From positions 413,738,283-413,802,282 of the forward strand of contig NC_085140.1 of assembly GCF_024139115.2 (NCBI RefSeq): a DNA stretch of 64,000 nt. Direction: 5' to 3'. Source of the DNA: Armigeres subalbatus (taxonomy: Eukaryota; Arthropoda; Insecta; Diptera; Culicidae). The translations under genes were made by a program, and so were the position numbers. Below are positions 22,626 through 33,580 of this stretch, one piece after another (the first letter of the stretch is position 1; each line of letters starts with the position of its first letter). The notes under the pieces were generated by a model, which ran no database searches, was not told where the DNA came from, and was given only the letters and a program-made list of their open reading frames with translations.

Positions 22626-22913
22626 ATGCTGAAATATTTATAATTATTGCCTCTTAGAAACTGTTAAAATCTTCTATTACTCTTTCAATGTACTGTTGTC
22701 TTACAGCAGTAAAACAGTCATCGACATATCTTTTAAAGAAGATTGGTACAAAGCCTTCATGTTCAAGAGTGTCTAAAGCGCTTGATACTATACGTTCATA
22801 ACGATATATTGGATACTACTAATAAAAGTGGCGTACCCATTGGCACATCAGATTTGTGTTTATAATATTTTGGTGTTGTATTGGAAACATGTAGACGATA
22901 ACAGTAGACTTAA

Positions 22914-23179
22914 GGTGATTATACAATCAAGCCATGTGGTGAATTTGAAATTCACCACACGGTTTTCTACTCCTATTATCAAAAGTTCAAATCTAGCGTA
23001 ATAACTTTCGTACAATGCTGAAATTCAAGTCGATTGTTTAGCATAAGTAAGCAAATGATCTACGGATGTTTTTATCCCCATAGGCATTGTGGTTCTTTCA
23101 ATTCGTACTCCTGAAAAATCACTAGAAAAAGCACGTGGTTTCCAAGATGGCCGATTTGTGGCTTTGTTGTATAACCACC
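22914..23179. mobile_element. MITE with TTAA duplication (piggyBac-like)
   Basis: 266 bp flanked by TTAA (22910-22913, 23180-23183). Ends GGTGATTATACAATCAAGCC and GGTGGTTATACAACAAAGCC. A small internal palindrome (GTGGTGAATTTGAAATTCAC) lies just inside the left end. Shares the TTAA target and GGT terminus with the 5741 element but not its sequence. Confidence 0.85.
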
Positions 23180-23183
23180 TTAA

Positions 23184-25140
23184 AATATATTCAAACAGGT
23201 GTAAAATTACATAACATCAATAAATTTTATTTCAGACTAGTCCACCCGGCAGACGTTGTTCTGCATAGTAGGCGAATGTGAAATTTTCATACGAATCTTA
23301 GTTCTAGTATATTACGATTTGCACAACCTTACTCGTATTTTTCACATAAGGAAATATCATAGAAACCCGTCGGAAACAGTAACGAACATAACTGGTGAAG
23401 GAATGAAGGAAATCCATCCATCCGTTTTCGAGTTATGCGGATACGAACACAGACCATTTCATTTTTATATATATAAATAGAACATTCACCTCGAGATTTT
23501 TCGCTTTGAATATGGTTCATGTAATGCGCTGCAATTCGTAAAGCAACAACATCACTGAAATGTACTTAACGCTGTTTTCAATGTTAACTTGTCCCTTGGA
23601 TTAGACAAACGTGATTTTGATGAAATACATCAACCATGGCGGCACAGAATAATAAAAATCTCTCCGGTTTTTTTTCTGAAGATATGTAGAATGACAAATG
23701 TGGAATTCATATGCATATTCTGCCGTTTTCCGGCTACAAAAATATGTTTTCAGATTGCATTGGCCACTCGTTCGGCCGCTAAACCAGGTGCAGCGCGGAA
23801 CCTCCGACGGCAAGCTGATCGGCGAAAATAGTAAAGGCCGCAACTGGTGTGTTCCACATTTCAAAGTTAAAAATCTCGCGCTAGTTTCATAGGGGTTTAA
23901 CTGTATTGATCGATTTCTCTTAATTGATTTTATATTTCGTTAATAACTCATTTGTTTTAAGAGCTACAACCGTGATTATTGATTCTGGTGCAAGGTACAA
24001 TCATCCTTTATCACACCAAACCATTAAATCATCGACAAATCAGCGCATTTCGGTACAATAATAAAAAGAAAACATCGACAAAGAGAAATCGATCTAGCTA
24101 CGCCACTATGAAGCTAAGCGCGAGAAATCAAAAACAATAGAAAGTAATTGAACCGTAACAAGTTTTACCAAAATGTGATTTTTATATATTCTAAATTCTC
24201 GTCCAAAAATACGTATTCCGGCAAACAAATATGAAAAAAATTATTTGTTCAGGAATGTATGAAATTTTCTCGTTTGTTTGAGAAACTACATATGTACACG
24301 CACTTTGAAGAGCAATTATGAAGTACTGTTTACAGTTTTCGCACTGGAAGTGCCCCAGAGTGTTGAGTTTTGCCAAAAACTATTGATCTGTATCGAAGAA
24401 ATCGAAAGATTCAGTGCCAATTTGTTTAAAAACAGTGTTTTGTTGTTTTTTCGATAATGTGTAGAATGCAGTTTCACAAACAAATGATTTAATTAAAAAC
24501 TGGGTTTTGTTTCAATGCGATTCTCACATACCTATTTCATCAGCTCTGTACACAGTTTTTTGGTCAAAGTTTCTTGGATTTATTACAAACTGGTCTCAAT
24601 ACCATTGAAAATATTGTAGCACTTGAGATTGACGCTGCAAACAAGAACAAATCTCTCGCATGTTTTTTTCCTCTATAATGGGTATAAAAATATTAATTTG
24701 GTTTAGATAGAAATGAGCCAGCCTTGGGCTGAAATTCTCTTCAAAATAAGAAAAAAAAAGTTCAGGCTATCTTTTTTTCAATGAAATTACTTTATTTATT
24801 AAAACATGGGGTGAAAACTTCAGCTTGCCCACTACAATTTGAAATGTATCTCATATTCTCATGTAGCAAAACTGTATTGGATGAAAGACTTCAAATCAGT
24901 CGAAACGTTTACAACACAGTGTTAATAACGTTAGTATGTCATATGGTTGATACATTTACAATAAGAGCTCATTTCCAAAATAAAAAACGATTTGGTGTTT
25001 ATGACAATTTTTTTCCTGATAACCACAGTGGAAAAATAGCATCATGAATGGAAGCACGTGATAGATAACAATGATCACGAGCTGCTAGCATTACTAATCA
25101 TGAACGCCGCGCCAGCTAGTCTAAAGGTTCCTTCAAAAGC
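23184..25140. other. No gene recognised
   Basis: AT-rich. Overlapping frames on both strands at 23589-23892 are mutually exclusive and featureless. Confidence 0.3.
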
Positions 25141-25145
25141 GAGCG

Positions 25146-25586
25146 TCAGTAGTCGTCATGATTTTATCGCTGAATGTACTGTGTGATGCCGCTATTCCTA
25201 CCCGCAGCGATTATTCTCGTGCTGACGAGGAACAACAACATTGCGACGACTTCTGCCACCCTTCGCTGTCGCATCGTTTTGAGAGAAGCTTAACCCACTC
25301 TTTTCGCCAAATTTCACTATTGATAAGTCTGATTATGTAGTAACTTTCCTAAACATAACGGAAAAAAATGCGAATTCTTATCTGACGGTAAGTTTCCAAG
25401 AAGCGTTGATAAGAGCATTAGGCTCTGTTTTATTCCAAGCAAATTGCCTGTCCATAACAATAACAATTGCCAATCGATGAGTAGATTTGTCCAGCTTGCT
25501 TTCGTTGAGTGGATACAATCCCATTGAATGCAGTTCCCGTTGGACCGTCTGCCGTGCATAGCCTCTTCTGCGAAATGTGGGCCTTA
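25146..25586 (+). promoter_or_regulatory. Possible promoter and 5' UTR of the aldo-keto reductase gene
   Basis: GCGTCAGTAG at 25144-25153 contains the arthropod initiator TCAGT; no TATA box is evident. A strong donor (GACGGTAAGT) near 25385 and a candidate acceptor (CATTGAATGCAG) near 25530 would allow a noncoding first exon and short intron before the ATG at 25587. An in-frame ATG at 25509 would add 26 residues not typical of the family, so I prefer 25587. Transcript support is lacking. Confidence 0.3.
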
Positions 25587-26824
25587 ATGCCTCGGGTGAG
25601 GTTTTACAATGGTTTTGAGGTACCACTCGTTGGATTGGGGACGTACCTGGTAAGAGAGCACCTATTCGAATTGTCTGTTGACGCTGACGACCTCTGTTGC
25701 ATATTTCGATGTTTAGACCAGAGGCGAGGAAGGAGTCAAGTCCATCAAACAGGCAATCGACATCGGCTACCGGCACATTGACACCGCGTACAGGTATGGC
25801 AATGAGCGTGAGGTAGGTCGAGCAGTGAATGAAAAAATAAGCGAAGGATTTATCACCCGAGAGGATTTGTTTGTAACGACAAAGGTACTTTTAGTGGTCA
25901 ATGTGTTGACTATTCCATCTTGAATGATTCATGAGTGCTTTCTAGCTATGGAATTCGTTCCATGCACCTGAACACGTGGCCGAAGCCTTCCATCGTTCGT
26001 TGAACAATTTGAAAATGGATTATGTTGACCTGTATTTGATGCACATGCCGATGGGATTGGCATTTCGTGGATTCCAAGAGCAAGATCTCATCACCTATGA
26101 CAGCACCGGTAAAGTGGCATTTTCGGAGGTCGATTTTTGTGACACTTGGAGAGCGATGGAAGAGCTTGTTCGTGGTGGCAAAGTACGCAGTATCGGAGTT
26201 TCAAATTTCAATTGTGAACAATTGAGCCTTCTACTATCGGTAGCAAGCATCAAACCTGTTACCAATCAGGTGGAATGCAATCCCGGCTTCACACAGAAGC
26301 CTCTAATTCAGTTTTGTCAGCGCCATGATATCACAGTAACAGCATTCAGTCCCATGGGTCGAGCAGATAGGAGCGATTCGTCCTGCCGAGTGACGGCAGA
26401 TGTTCTACAGCATCCGAAGGTCGCCGCTATCGGTGCGAAATATGGCAAGACACCGGGGCAAATTGTGCTTCGCTACCTGGTAAATATTTACTCTGTGATT
26501 TATGCTTTTCGATTCAGTGGCGCCATCACTGGCACACCTGACACCCATCAATTATTGTCGTGCCGGCTCAGTGTGATAGAGTTCTAATCTCGAGTGCTGC
26601 CGTAAATTATATTTACCACCCCTTTCCAGATTGACATTGGCACGATACCAATCCCGAAACCGTCGAACCGCGCGGAGATGGTGCAGAATATTGACGTGTT
26701 TGACTTCGCGCTGACAACCGATGAGATTGCTCTAATGGACCGGTTCGAAGGGGGCAAGAGGGCAGTACCGTTGAAATATTACAGTCATCATCGATATTAT
26801 CCGTTCAAGTGTGGGGAGATATAA
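25587..26824 (+). CDS. Aldo-keto reductase, four exons, 319 aa
   Basis: Exons 25587-25649, 25717-25884, 25946-26479 and 26630-26824, all phase 0 with GT-AG introns of 67, 61 and 150 bp. The product starts [20 protein letters not shown] and has the usual family length. By family knowledge it is a monomeric cytosolic (alpha/beta)8 NADPH-dependent carbonyl reductase. The catalytic tetrad falls at the same numbers as human aldose reductase: D43 and Y48 ([11 protein letters not shown]), K77 (LFVTTK) and H110 (LYLMHMPMG). Cofactor motifs are GVSNFN, NQVECNP and TIPIPKPSN, with the usual phosphate-binding Ser replaced by Pro in PKPS. HMP replaces the common HWP. Substrate cannot be read from sequence. 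All exons are intact, so it is probably functional. It lies antisense within the proposed 33-kb intron of the minus-strand gene. Confidence 0.93.
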
Positions 26825-26902
26825 TCGGATTAGTGTACAATTAGTGGTTGAGTCAGGAATACTATTTATGAAGTAGCCATGCGCAATAAGAGATAACTGT
26901 GT

Positions 26903-26908
26903 AATAAA
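26903..26908 (+). terminator. Polyadenylation signal AATAAA of the reductase gene
   Basis: Canonical AATAAA in GTGTAATAAACACA, 79 bp after the TAA stop at 26822-26824. Confidence 0.65.
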
Positions 26909-27319
26909 CACATACAATTAATGAAATAACAATCGCTTTGAAATTTAGTTATCGCATCATTGAAAATAAGGCGGGTTATCGCAATGCAGTATCATCAACC
27001 AAACTAGTGACTCGTGTCCGGCACGGCTCGGAAACCGGACCTCCCTTTTAAGGGGCTTTTGAAATGCCTCCAAAATGTTATGATGAATTCGATGAAAATA
27101 AGTATCATCTGTTGGGTTAGAAATTTGGGAATTTGGCGACCCAGCTGATAACTAAGAAAAACAAATGGGAATGGTATATTCCTTTGATTTATATTACGAA
27201 TATTTGAGCACTATTTCGCATCGATGGTCTTTACGACACATGTATAAAGGGTTCCACAGTCACATAGAACTACTGCGTTGTATCGAATTGTACGTTTTAT
27301 CGAAGCATGAATATGGTGA

Positions 27320-27350
27320 TTATTATTATTATTACTATTATTATTATTTA
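27320..27350. repeat. (TTA)n microsatellite abutting the satellite
   Basis: ATTATTATTATTACTATTATT directly precedes the first 23-bp unit. Confidence 0.9.
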
Positions 27351-27354
27351 TTCA

Positions 27355-30040
27355 GGCTTCCGAGCCTCTTGAAAGGAGGCTTCCGAGCCTCTTGAAAGGA
27401 GGCTTCCGAGACTCTTGAAAGGAGGCTTCCGAGCCTCTTGAAAAGAGGCTTCCGAGCCTCTTGAAAAGAGGCTTCCGAGCCTCTTGAAAGGAGGCTTCCG
27501 AGCCTCTTGAAAGGAGGCTTCCGAGCCTCTTGAAAGGAGGCTTGAGGCCTCTTGAAAGGAGGCTTCTGAGCCTCTTGAAAGGAGGCTTGGAGCCTCTTGA
27601 AAGGAGGCTTCTGAGCCTCTTGAAAGGAGGCTTCTGAGCCTCTTGAAAGGAGGCTTCTGAGCCTCTTGAAGGAAGCTTCCAAGCCTCTTGAAAGGAGGCT
27701 TCTGAGCCTCTTGAAAGGAGGCTTCTGAGCCTCTTGAAAGGAGGCCTGAGCCTCTTGAAAGGAGGCTTCCTGAGGCCTCTTGAAAGGAGGCTTCTGAGCC
27801 TCTTGAAAGGAGGCTTCTGAGCCTCTTGAAAAAGGCTTCCAGGCCTCTTGAAAGGAGGGTTCTGAGCCTCTTGAAAGGAGGCTTTGAGCCTCTTGAAGGA
27901 GGCTCTGAGCCTCTTGAAAGGAGGCTTCGAGCCTCTTGAAAGGAGGCTTCCAGGCCTCTTGAAAGGAGGCTTCTGAGCCTCTTGAAAGGAGGCTTCTGAG
28001 CCTCTTGAAAGGAGGCTTCTGAGCCTCTTGAAAGGAGGCTTCTGAGCCTCTTGAAAGGAGGCTTCCTGAGCCTCTTGAAAGGAGGCCTGAGGCCTCTTGA
28101 AAGGAGGCTTCTGAGCCTCTTGAAAGGAGGCTTCTGAGCCTCTTGAAAGGAGGCTTGAGCCTCTTGAAAGGAGGCCTGAGCCTCTTGAAAGGAGGCTTGA
28201 GCCTCCTGAAAGAAGGCTTCTGAGCCTCTTGAAAGGAGGCTTCTGAGCCTCTTGAAAGGAGGCTTGAGCCTCTTGAAAGGAGGCTTCCAGGCCTCTTGAA
28301 AGGAGGCTTCTGAGCCTCTTGAAAGGAGGCCTGAGCCTCTTGAAAGGAGGCTTCTGAGCCTCTTGAAAGGAGGCTTCTGAGCCTCTTGAAAGGAGGCTTC
28401 CAGGCCTCTTGAAAGGAGGCTTCTGAGCCTCTTGAAAGGAGGCTTCTGAGCCTCTTGAAAGGAGGCTTCTGAGCCTCTTGAAAGGAGGCTTCCTGAGCCT
28501 CTTGAAAGGAGGCCTGAGGCCTCTTGAAAGGAGGCTTGAGCCTCTTGAAAGGAGGCTTCCTGAGCCTCTTGAATGGAGGCTTCCAGGCCTCTTGAATGGA
28601 GGCTTCTGAGCCTCTTGAAAGGAGGCTTCTGAGCCTCTTGAAAGGAGGCTTCTGAGCCTCTTGAAAGGAGGCTTCGAGCCTATTGAAAGGAGGCTTCCTG
28701 AGCCTCTTGAAAGGAGGCTTCTGAGCCTCTTGAAAGGAGGCTTCTGAGGCCTCTTGAAAGGAGGCTTCTGAGGCCTCTTGAAAGGAGGCTTCTGAGCTCT
28801 TGAAAGGAGGCTTCTGAGCCTCTTGAAAGGAGGCTTCTGAGCCTCTTGAAAGATGGCTTCTGAGCCTCTTGAAAGATGGCTTCCAGGCCTCTTGAAATGA
28901 GGCTTCTGAGCCTCTTGAAAGGAGGCTTCTGAGCCTCTTGAAAGGAGGCTTGAGGCCTCTTGAAAGGAGGCTTCTGAGCCTTTGAAAGGAGGCACTGAGC
29001 CTCTTGAAAGGAGGCTTCTGAGCCTCTTGAAAGGAGGCTTCTGAGCCTCTTGAAAGGAGGCTTCCTGAGCCTCTTGAAAGGAGGCTGAGCCTCTTGAAAG
29101 GAGGCTTGAGGCCTCTTGAAAGGAGGCTTCTGAGCCTCTTGAAAGGAGGCTTCTGAGCCTCTTGAAAGGAGGCTTCTGAGCCTCTTGAAAGGAGGCTTGA
29201 GGCCCTCTTGAAAGGAGGCTTTGAGCCTCTTGAAAGGAGGCTTCTGAGCCTCTTGAAAGGAGGCTTCTGAGCCTCTTGAAAGGAGGCTTCTGAGCCTCTT
29301 GAAAGGAGGCTTCTGAGCCTCTTGAAAGGAGGCTTCTGAGCCTCTTGAAAGGAGGCTTCTGAGCCTCTTGAAAGGAGGCCTGAGCCTCTTGAAAGGAGGC
29401 TTGAGGCCTCTTGAAAGGAGGCTTCTGAGCCTCTTGAAAGGAGGCTGAGCCTCTTGAAAGGAGGCTTCTGAGCCTCTTGAAGGAGGCTTCTGAGCCTCTT
29501 GAAAGGAGGCTTCTGAGCCTCTTGAAGGAGGCTCTGAGCCTCTTGAAAGGAGGCTTCTGAGCCTCTTGAAAGGAGGCTCTGAGCCTCTTGAAAGGAGGCC
29601 TGAGCCTCTTGAAAGGAGGCTTCTGAGCCTCTTGAAAGGAGGCTTCTGAGCCTCTTGAAGGCGGCTTCCTGAGCCTCTTGAAGGCGGCTTCCTGAGCCTC
29701 TTGAAAGGAGGCTTCTGAGCCTCTTGAAAGGAGGCTTCCGAGCCTCTTGAAAGGAGGCTGAGCCTCTTGAAAGGAGGCTCTGAGCCTCTTGAAAGGAGGC
29801 TTCTGAGCCTCTTGAAAGGAGGCTTCTGAGCCTCCTGAAAGGAGGCTTCTGAGCCTCTTGAAAGGAGGCTTCCTGAGCCTCTTGAAAGGAGGCCTGAGCC
29901 TCTTGAAAGGAGGCTTCCTGAGCCTCTTGAAAGGAGGCTTCCGAGCCTCTTGAAAGGAGGCTTCCGAGCCTCTTGAAAGGAGGCTTCCGAGCCTCTTGAA
30001 AGGAGGCTTCCGAGCCTCTTGAAAGGAGGCTTCCGAGGCT
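27355..30040. repeat. 23-bp hairpin satellite, about 115 copies
   Basis: Consensus unit on the + strand: GAGCCTCTTGAAAGGAGGCT plus TCT. Each unit carries a perfect 7-bp inverted repeat, AAGCCTC and GAGGCTT around CTTTCAA on the minus strand. Units vary by 1-4 bp indels (CTTGAG, CTTCCTGAG, GGCCTGAG). 23 is not a multiple of 3 and no minus frame contains a stop, so long minus-strand frames (905 and 547 codons) arise automatically with a 23-residue period (SEASFQEAQKPPFKRLRSLL plus SRG). Not a credible gene. Confidence 0.96.
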
Positions 30041-30190
30041 TTGCGATGGAAATTTCTTCAAAAATTGATTTAGAAATTCATTCTGAAATTCATTAAGAAA
30101 TTCCTACCGATATTCCTTCATAAATTCTTTTGGGATATTCATAAATTTTTTTTTTAAATGGGACTGTACAAACTCGTCTTATGAAAAATG
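30041..30190. repeat. Degenerate AAATTC array ending in a shared terminus
   Basis: GAAATTCATT/GAAATTCCT words follow the satellite. The end, GGGACTGTACAAACTCGTCT followed by TATGA, matches a minus-strand sequence at 37757-37787 (GGGATTGTACAAACTCGTCT), suggesting a common repeat terminus. Confidence 0.5.
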
Positions 30191-30559
30191 AAGGCAATAA
30201 ATAATGTTGACGCGAGAAGTCAATCCTACATTAAATGAAATAAAATTTACAGATAAGCGCATGATATTACGTCTCATATTGACGTCTCTAACCGCTAAAT
30301 AAATGAAAGTTAGAGTACAGCAGAGGGTTCGAAGGCATTTACATTCTAGAGAATGTGTTTCACGTTTCATGAGGAACTAATTTAGATGAAATGAAACCCT
30401 TTTACCAGAAAATTCAAAAATATTCAATAATGGCCGCACAATAATGGCATTCTAGCCAAATGTAACAAATATTTTAAGTATCTCATTTTCTTATGAGCAC
30501 AATTACCGTATCCGTATGTTTCTTAGTTGTTACTCTGTGATTAATCAGGAGGGTCAAGT

Positions 30560-30945
30560 AGGAAGATGGATAGGAGAAAGGGCCGTTTGGCCGAAAACAA
30601 TTCAGCCGAATGCCATTCGGCGGAAGGCCACTAGGCCGAAAGTTGTTTGGCTGAATAGACCATTAGGCCGAAAGGGTCATACAACCGAATAGGTCATTTG
30701 AGCGAATAGCTCATTCGACCGAATATGTCAATTAGCCAAATAGGTAATTTGACGTCTCACTTTTCATTTCATTCTCACTACTGCGAAAAGCGAAAAATGA
30801 GAAGCTAGAAATGATGCGTGAGAAGAAATGCATCTCTCTTACTCTTCTTCCTAATCGTTTATTCAGCCTAGTGGCATTCGACCAAATGGCTTTCGGTTGA
30901 ATGAGCTTTGACCAAACGACTCTTTCCCGTTATATCTTATCCTCT
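30560..30945. mobile_element. Foldback-like element, GGCCGAA-word arms, short core
   Basis: The left arm (GGAGAAAGGGCCGTTTGGCC, AATGCCATTCGGCGG) and right arm read in reverse (CGGGAAAGAGTCGTTTGGTC, AATGCCACTAGGC) match imperfectly, and AAGATGG/AAGATAT lie further out. The core (about 30755-30835) includes CACTTTTCATTTCATTCTCAC and GAAAAATGAGAAGCTAG, a small version of the 19.5-20.45 kb core. Confidence 0.65.
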
Positions 30946-33500
30946 TAAAAATAGAAAATCAATACTTTAAGCATTCATAGGCTTCTATTAAAAAGCAAAT
31001 GTTTAGCCCAGTCTTGTTGTATGCTATGCTTTCATGGACTAGTTGTTGTTATGCTAGTAAAAAGGCAAAATTTTGTAAACTGATCCTGAACTGCCCTACC
31101 TGAAATAGAATGCCAATAAACTTTATAGAATTTCCAAAACTTTGACTTCAGCTAACTATAGTAAACAAACATTAGTTTTAGAGTTTTTGTAACACCCTCA
31201 ATTAAAATGTAATAAAAAAATATACTTTAGCAAATAAGTATGACACTGTTGAACAAATGTGAAACAACTTATCGAAGAAAAATCAAATACTGGTGGTGAT
31301 ATTTCTCATCTAATACATTACAAGGGGACGTCAAATATGACAAAATGCAACAAATAAAGTCAAATCAGAGGTTGTTAACATGAGCATTGAGTAAACAGCT
31401 CACGGGAACCTCAGGGAGCACATTCACATTCTTCATGTGATAAAATAGAGCATAGTCGATTAATCAAAAAGGGGATTTCTCAAGCTGCTCTCCGTGGACC
31501 GATTTGATGTTCTTGATATAACATTTGATTTATCATGGTCATGACTGTCACGGATATTGTTGTGCGAATACGAAATGACAGAACAAAAAAAAGATGGAGC
31601 ATTCAACAAAAGCAACGAAGAGTACTAGTTTTGAATATTTATGCATTTAGATTGGATTACTCTCTACCTGAGCTGGCGCTGCCCTTGAATCCTTTCAAAA
31701 GAGTCAACTAGCTCGAGTAGAGAAATGAATAAACCATGAACGGAAAAAGGGGATGCGGATGTTCCCTACTTTACAACCAATCTGGAAGTGACATTTTGAA
31801 CCGGAAACGTCGCATGAAATCATAAATTTATGGAGCCTGACAACAGTCTCTCTCAGAAATAATGAACTGTATACTACTCCATCAAGCTGCTACCTTTGAC
31901 TAATTTAAATGCTTTTATGGGGAAAGTTCAACACCGATAGTTAATTGAATTTGAATATAATAACCCACTGGAGGGATAAACAAATCGAAAACCCCAATGA
32001 AATATTAATTTCATTTAAAACTGACCGGGCCCATTAAAGCCCATTGATGGGAACCAAGCGAAATCAATTAACAGTAAATCATATCATCCGATGGTCTTCT
32101 GTTTTACGGACCCGGTTGTGATCAAACTCCAGCTGTCTTATATCATAAGTATGCTATAGCAAGCCTCACAACATAGACCCGTTTTGTGCTCACCAAAAGT
32201 TTCCTGAACCCAGAAAAATCGATTTTCGTTGATTCGCATTTTCACTATTAATGAGAAAAACCAGACCGACGATGTCATTCCAGGCCACTCACCCTCACAC
32301 GTTATAGACGTGACGTCTGCTTTTAGAGTCCCAGTCTCAGGCTGCTGCTGGTGGGCGATGACACAACTTCTCTTTTCGTCGGAATGCCCGCACATCGCTT
32401 TGCTTATGAACTAATGTAGGCTTAGCAGCAAAAGCTCGTCCCATTCTCACCCCACCTCATAAATACTTTGACGGGCGTGGTTGGGTGGGTGGCCTCTTGC
32501 CTTGTCGTCATCCCCGGTTAGCCGGCAATCAATTTCTCAACTCCTGCAATTTATCTTGGGATCTTCCCGTCCAGATGGCTCATCTCACATAACATCTCTC
32601 TTCCAGCACGTACTGGAACGGGTAGGTGCTTTGCTTTATCTCGCTGTAGAAGGACCATGTTAGCTGGCAAGGGTATGTTGAATGGATCGGAATCAAGTGA
32701 AGTCCAAATATGACTGGGCGCTGTCGAGCTGACTGTGTAGACAAAGTCATTGGTAGATGATTATGGTAGACCAGCTTGAAACAAGTTATGGCATCTTAGT
32801 GCTTGATGAGTTTTGTAGCAATGTAGTTACAAAGGGATGAGCTGTTATAACTTGTGCCAATTATTTATGGGTTTGGAAGACATTTTCAGAGATTATTCTG
32901 CGAACACGGGAATTGATGGAATTGTATGGGACGTTCCGATTGTTATGATTTAAAAACTGCACATATGAAAAGTAGATGATCCTTTTGATTGTGAAATGTA
33001 TTGACAGCTGAAGTTAGATTTTTTTGGTAGTATTGAAGTATTTAGGTAGATAATTATGTACAATTTCTTGATTTTTGTGATTTCTTGATTGATTCTTTAT
33101 CTTAAACCCCGAATCGATCGAAGTTATTTCGTGGTTTTCGATCGTGCGCAAGGTGTGAATAAAGTTAATTCGGGGTTAAATAAACGTATTTTTTTGGTGA
33201 ATTTTATGCATTGTAAAAGAACGAAAATCTGATAAAACGATTTCTCTCAAAGGTGTATTTTAGCTTAATCTACAGCAGAATCACTTTTATTGATGCATCA
33301 CATCGAACCAGACCCTAACAACGCAAACTGAAAGTGAAAATTGTACAAAGGCAAGCAATTACAGAAGCGGCGTTGCATTCTATATTGACCTGCCACAACC
33401 AACCATAAGATACTCTCTCACACAATATGGGGCAAACAGAAAAACATCCGGAGCTTACATCACAAAGGAATAGGGTAGGGAACAAACCTCGGAGGTCCAC
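30946..33500. other. No gene recognised; proposed intron
   Basis: No repeats stood out. 32270-32670 is more GC-rich and of mixed composition with short frames on both strands, but has no convincing exon. Confidence 0.3.
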
Positions 33501-33580
33501 CTGCGATGCCATCGATAAGGCCAACGTTCGGTGGTGGTGGCGGCGGTGGAAGATCCGTGTGCGCTGGGCATCGGTACAGT
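33501..33580 (-). CDS. Candidate 80-bp exon of the minus-strand gene (proline-rich)
   Basis: In a GC-rich island the minus strand reads LYRCPAHTDL, a run of seven prolines, then NVGLIDGIA. Acceptor CCCGCTCCGGCAG ends at 33581; donor GCAGGTGGAC starts at 33500. It would receive two bases (GG) from 49212-49000 and leave one (G) for 456-1, giving an unbroken frame, which is why these sites were chosen. The open frame extends further upstream (ATADICRHSHRSCENQFDV region), so the exon may be longer. The acceptor has only a weak pyrimidine tract. Confidence 0.4.

Noticed and set aside
27355..30040. CRISPR-like regular 23-bp repeats
   Set aside because: No unique spacers, units directly abut, and the context is a eukaryotic intron.
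27344..30061. 905-codon minus-strand open frame
   Set aside because: Translation of a 23-bp satellite whose minus strand lacks stops in every frame; unit indels freely change frame.
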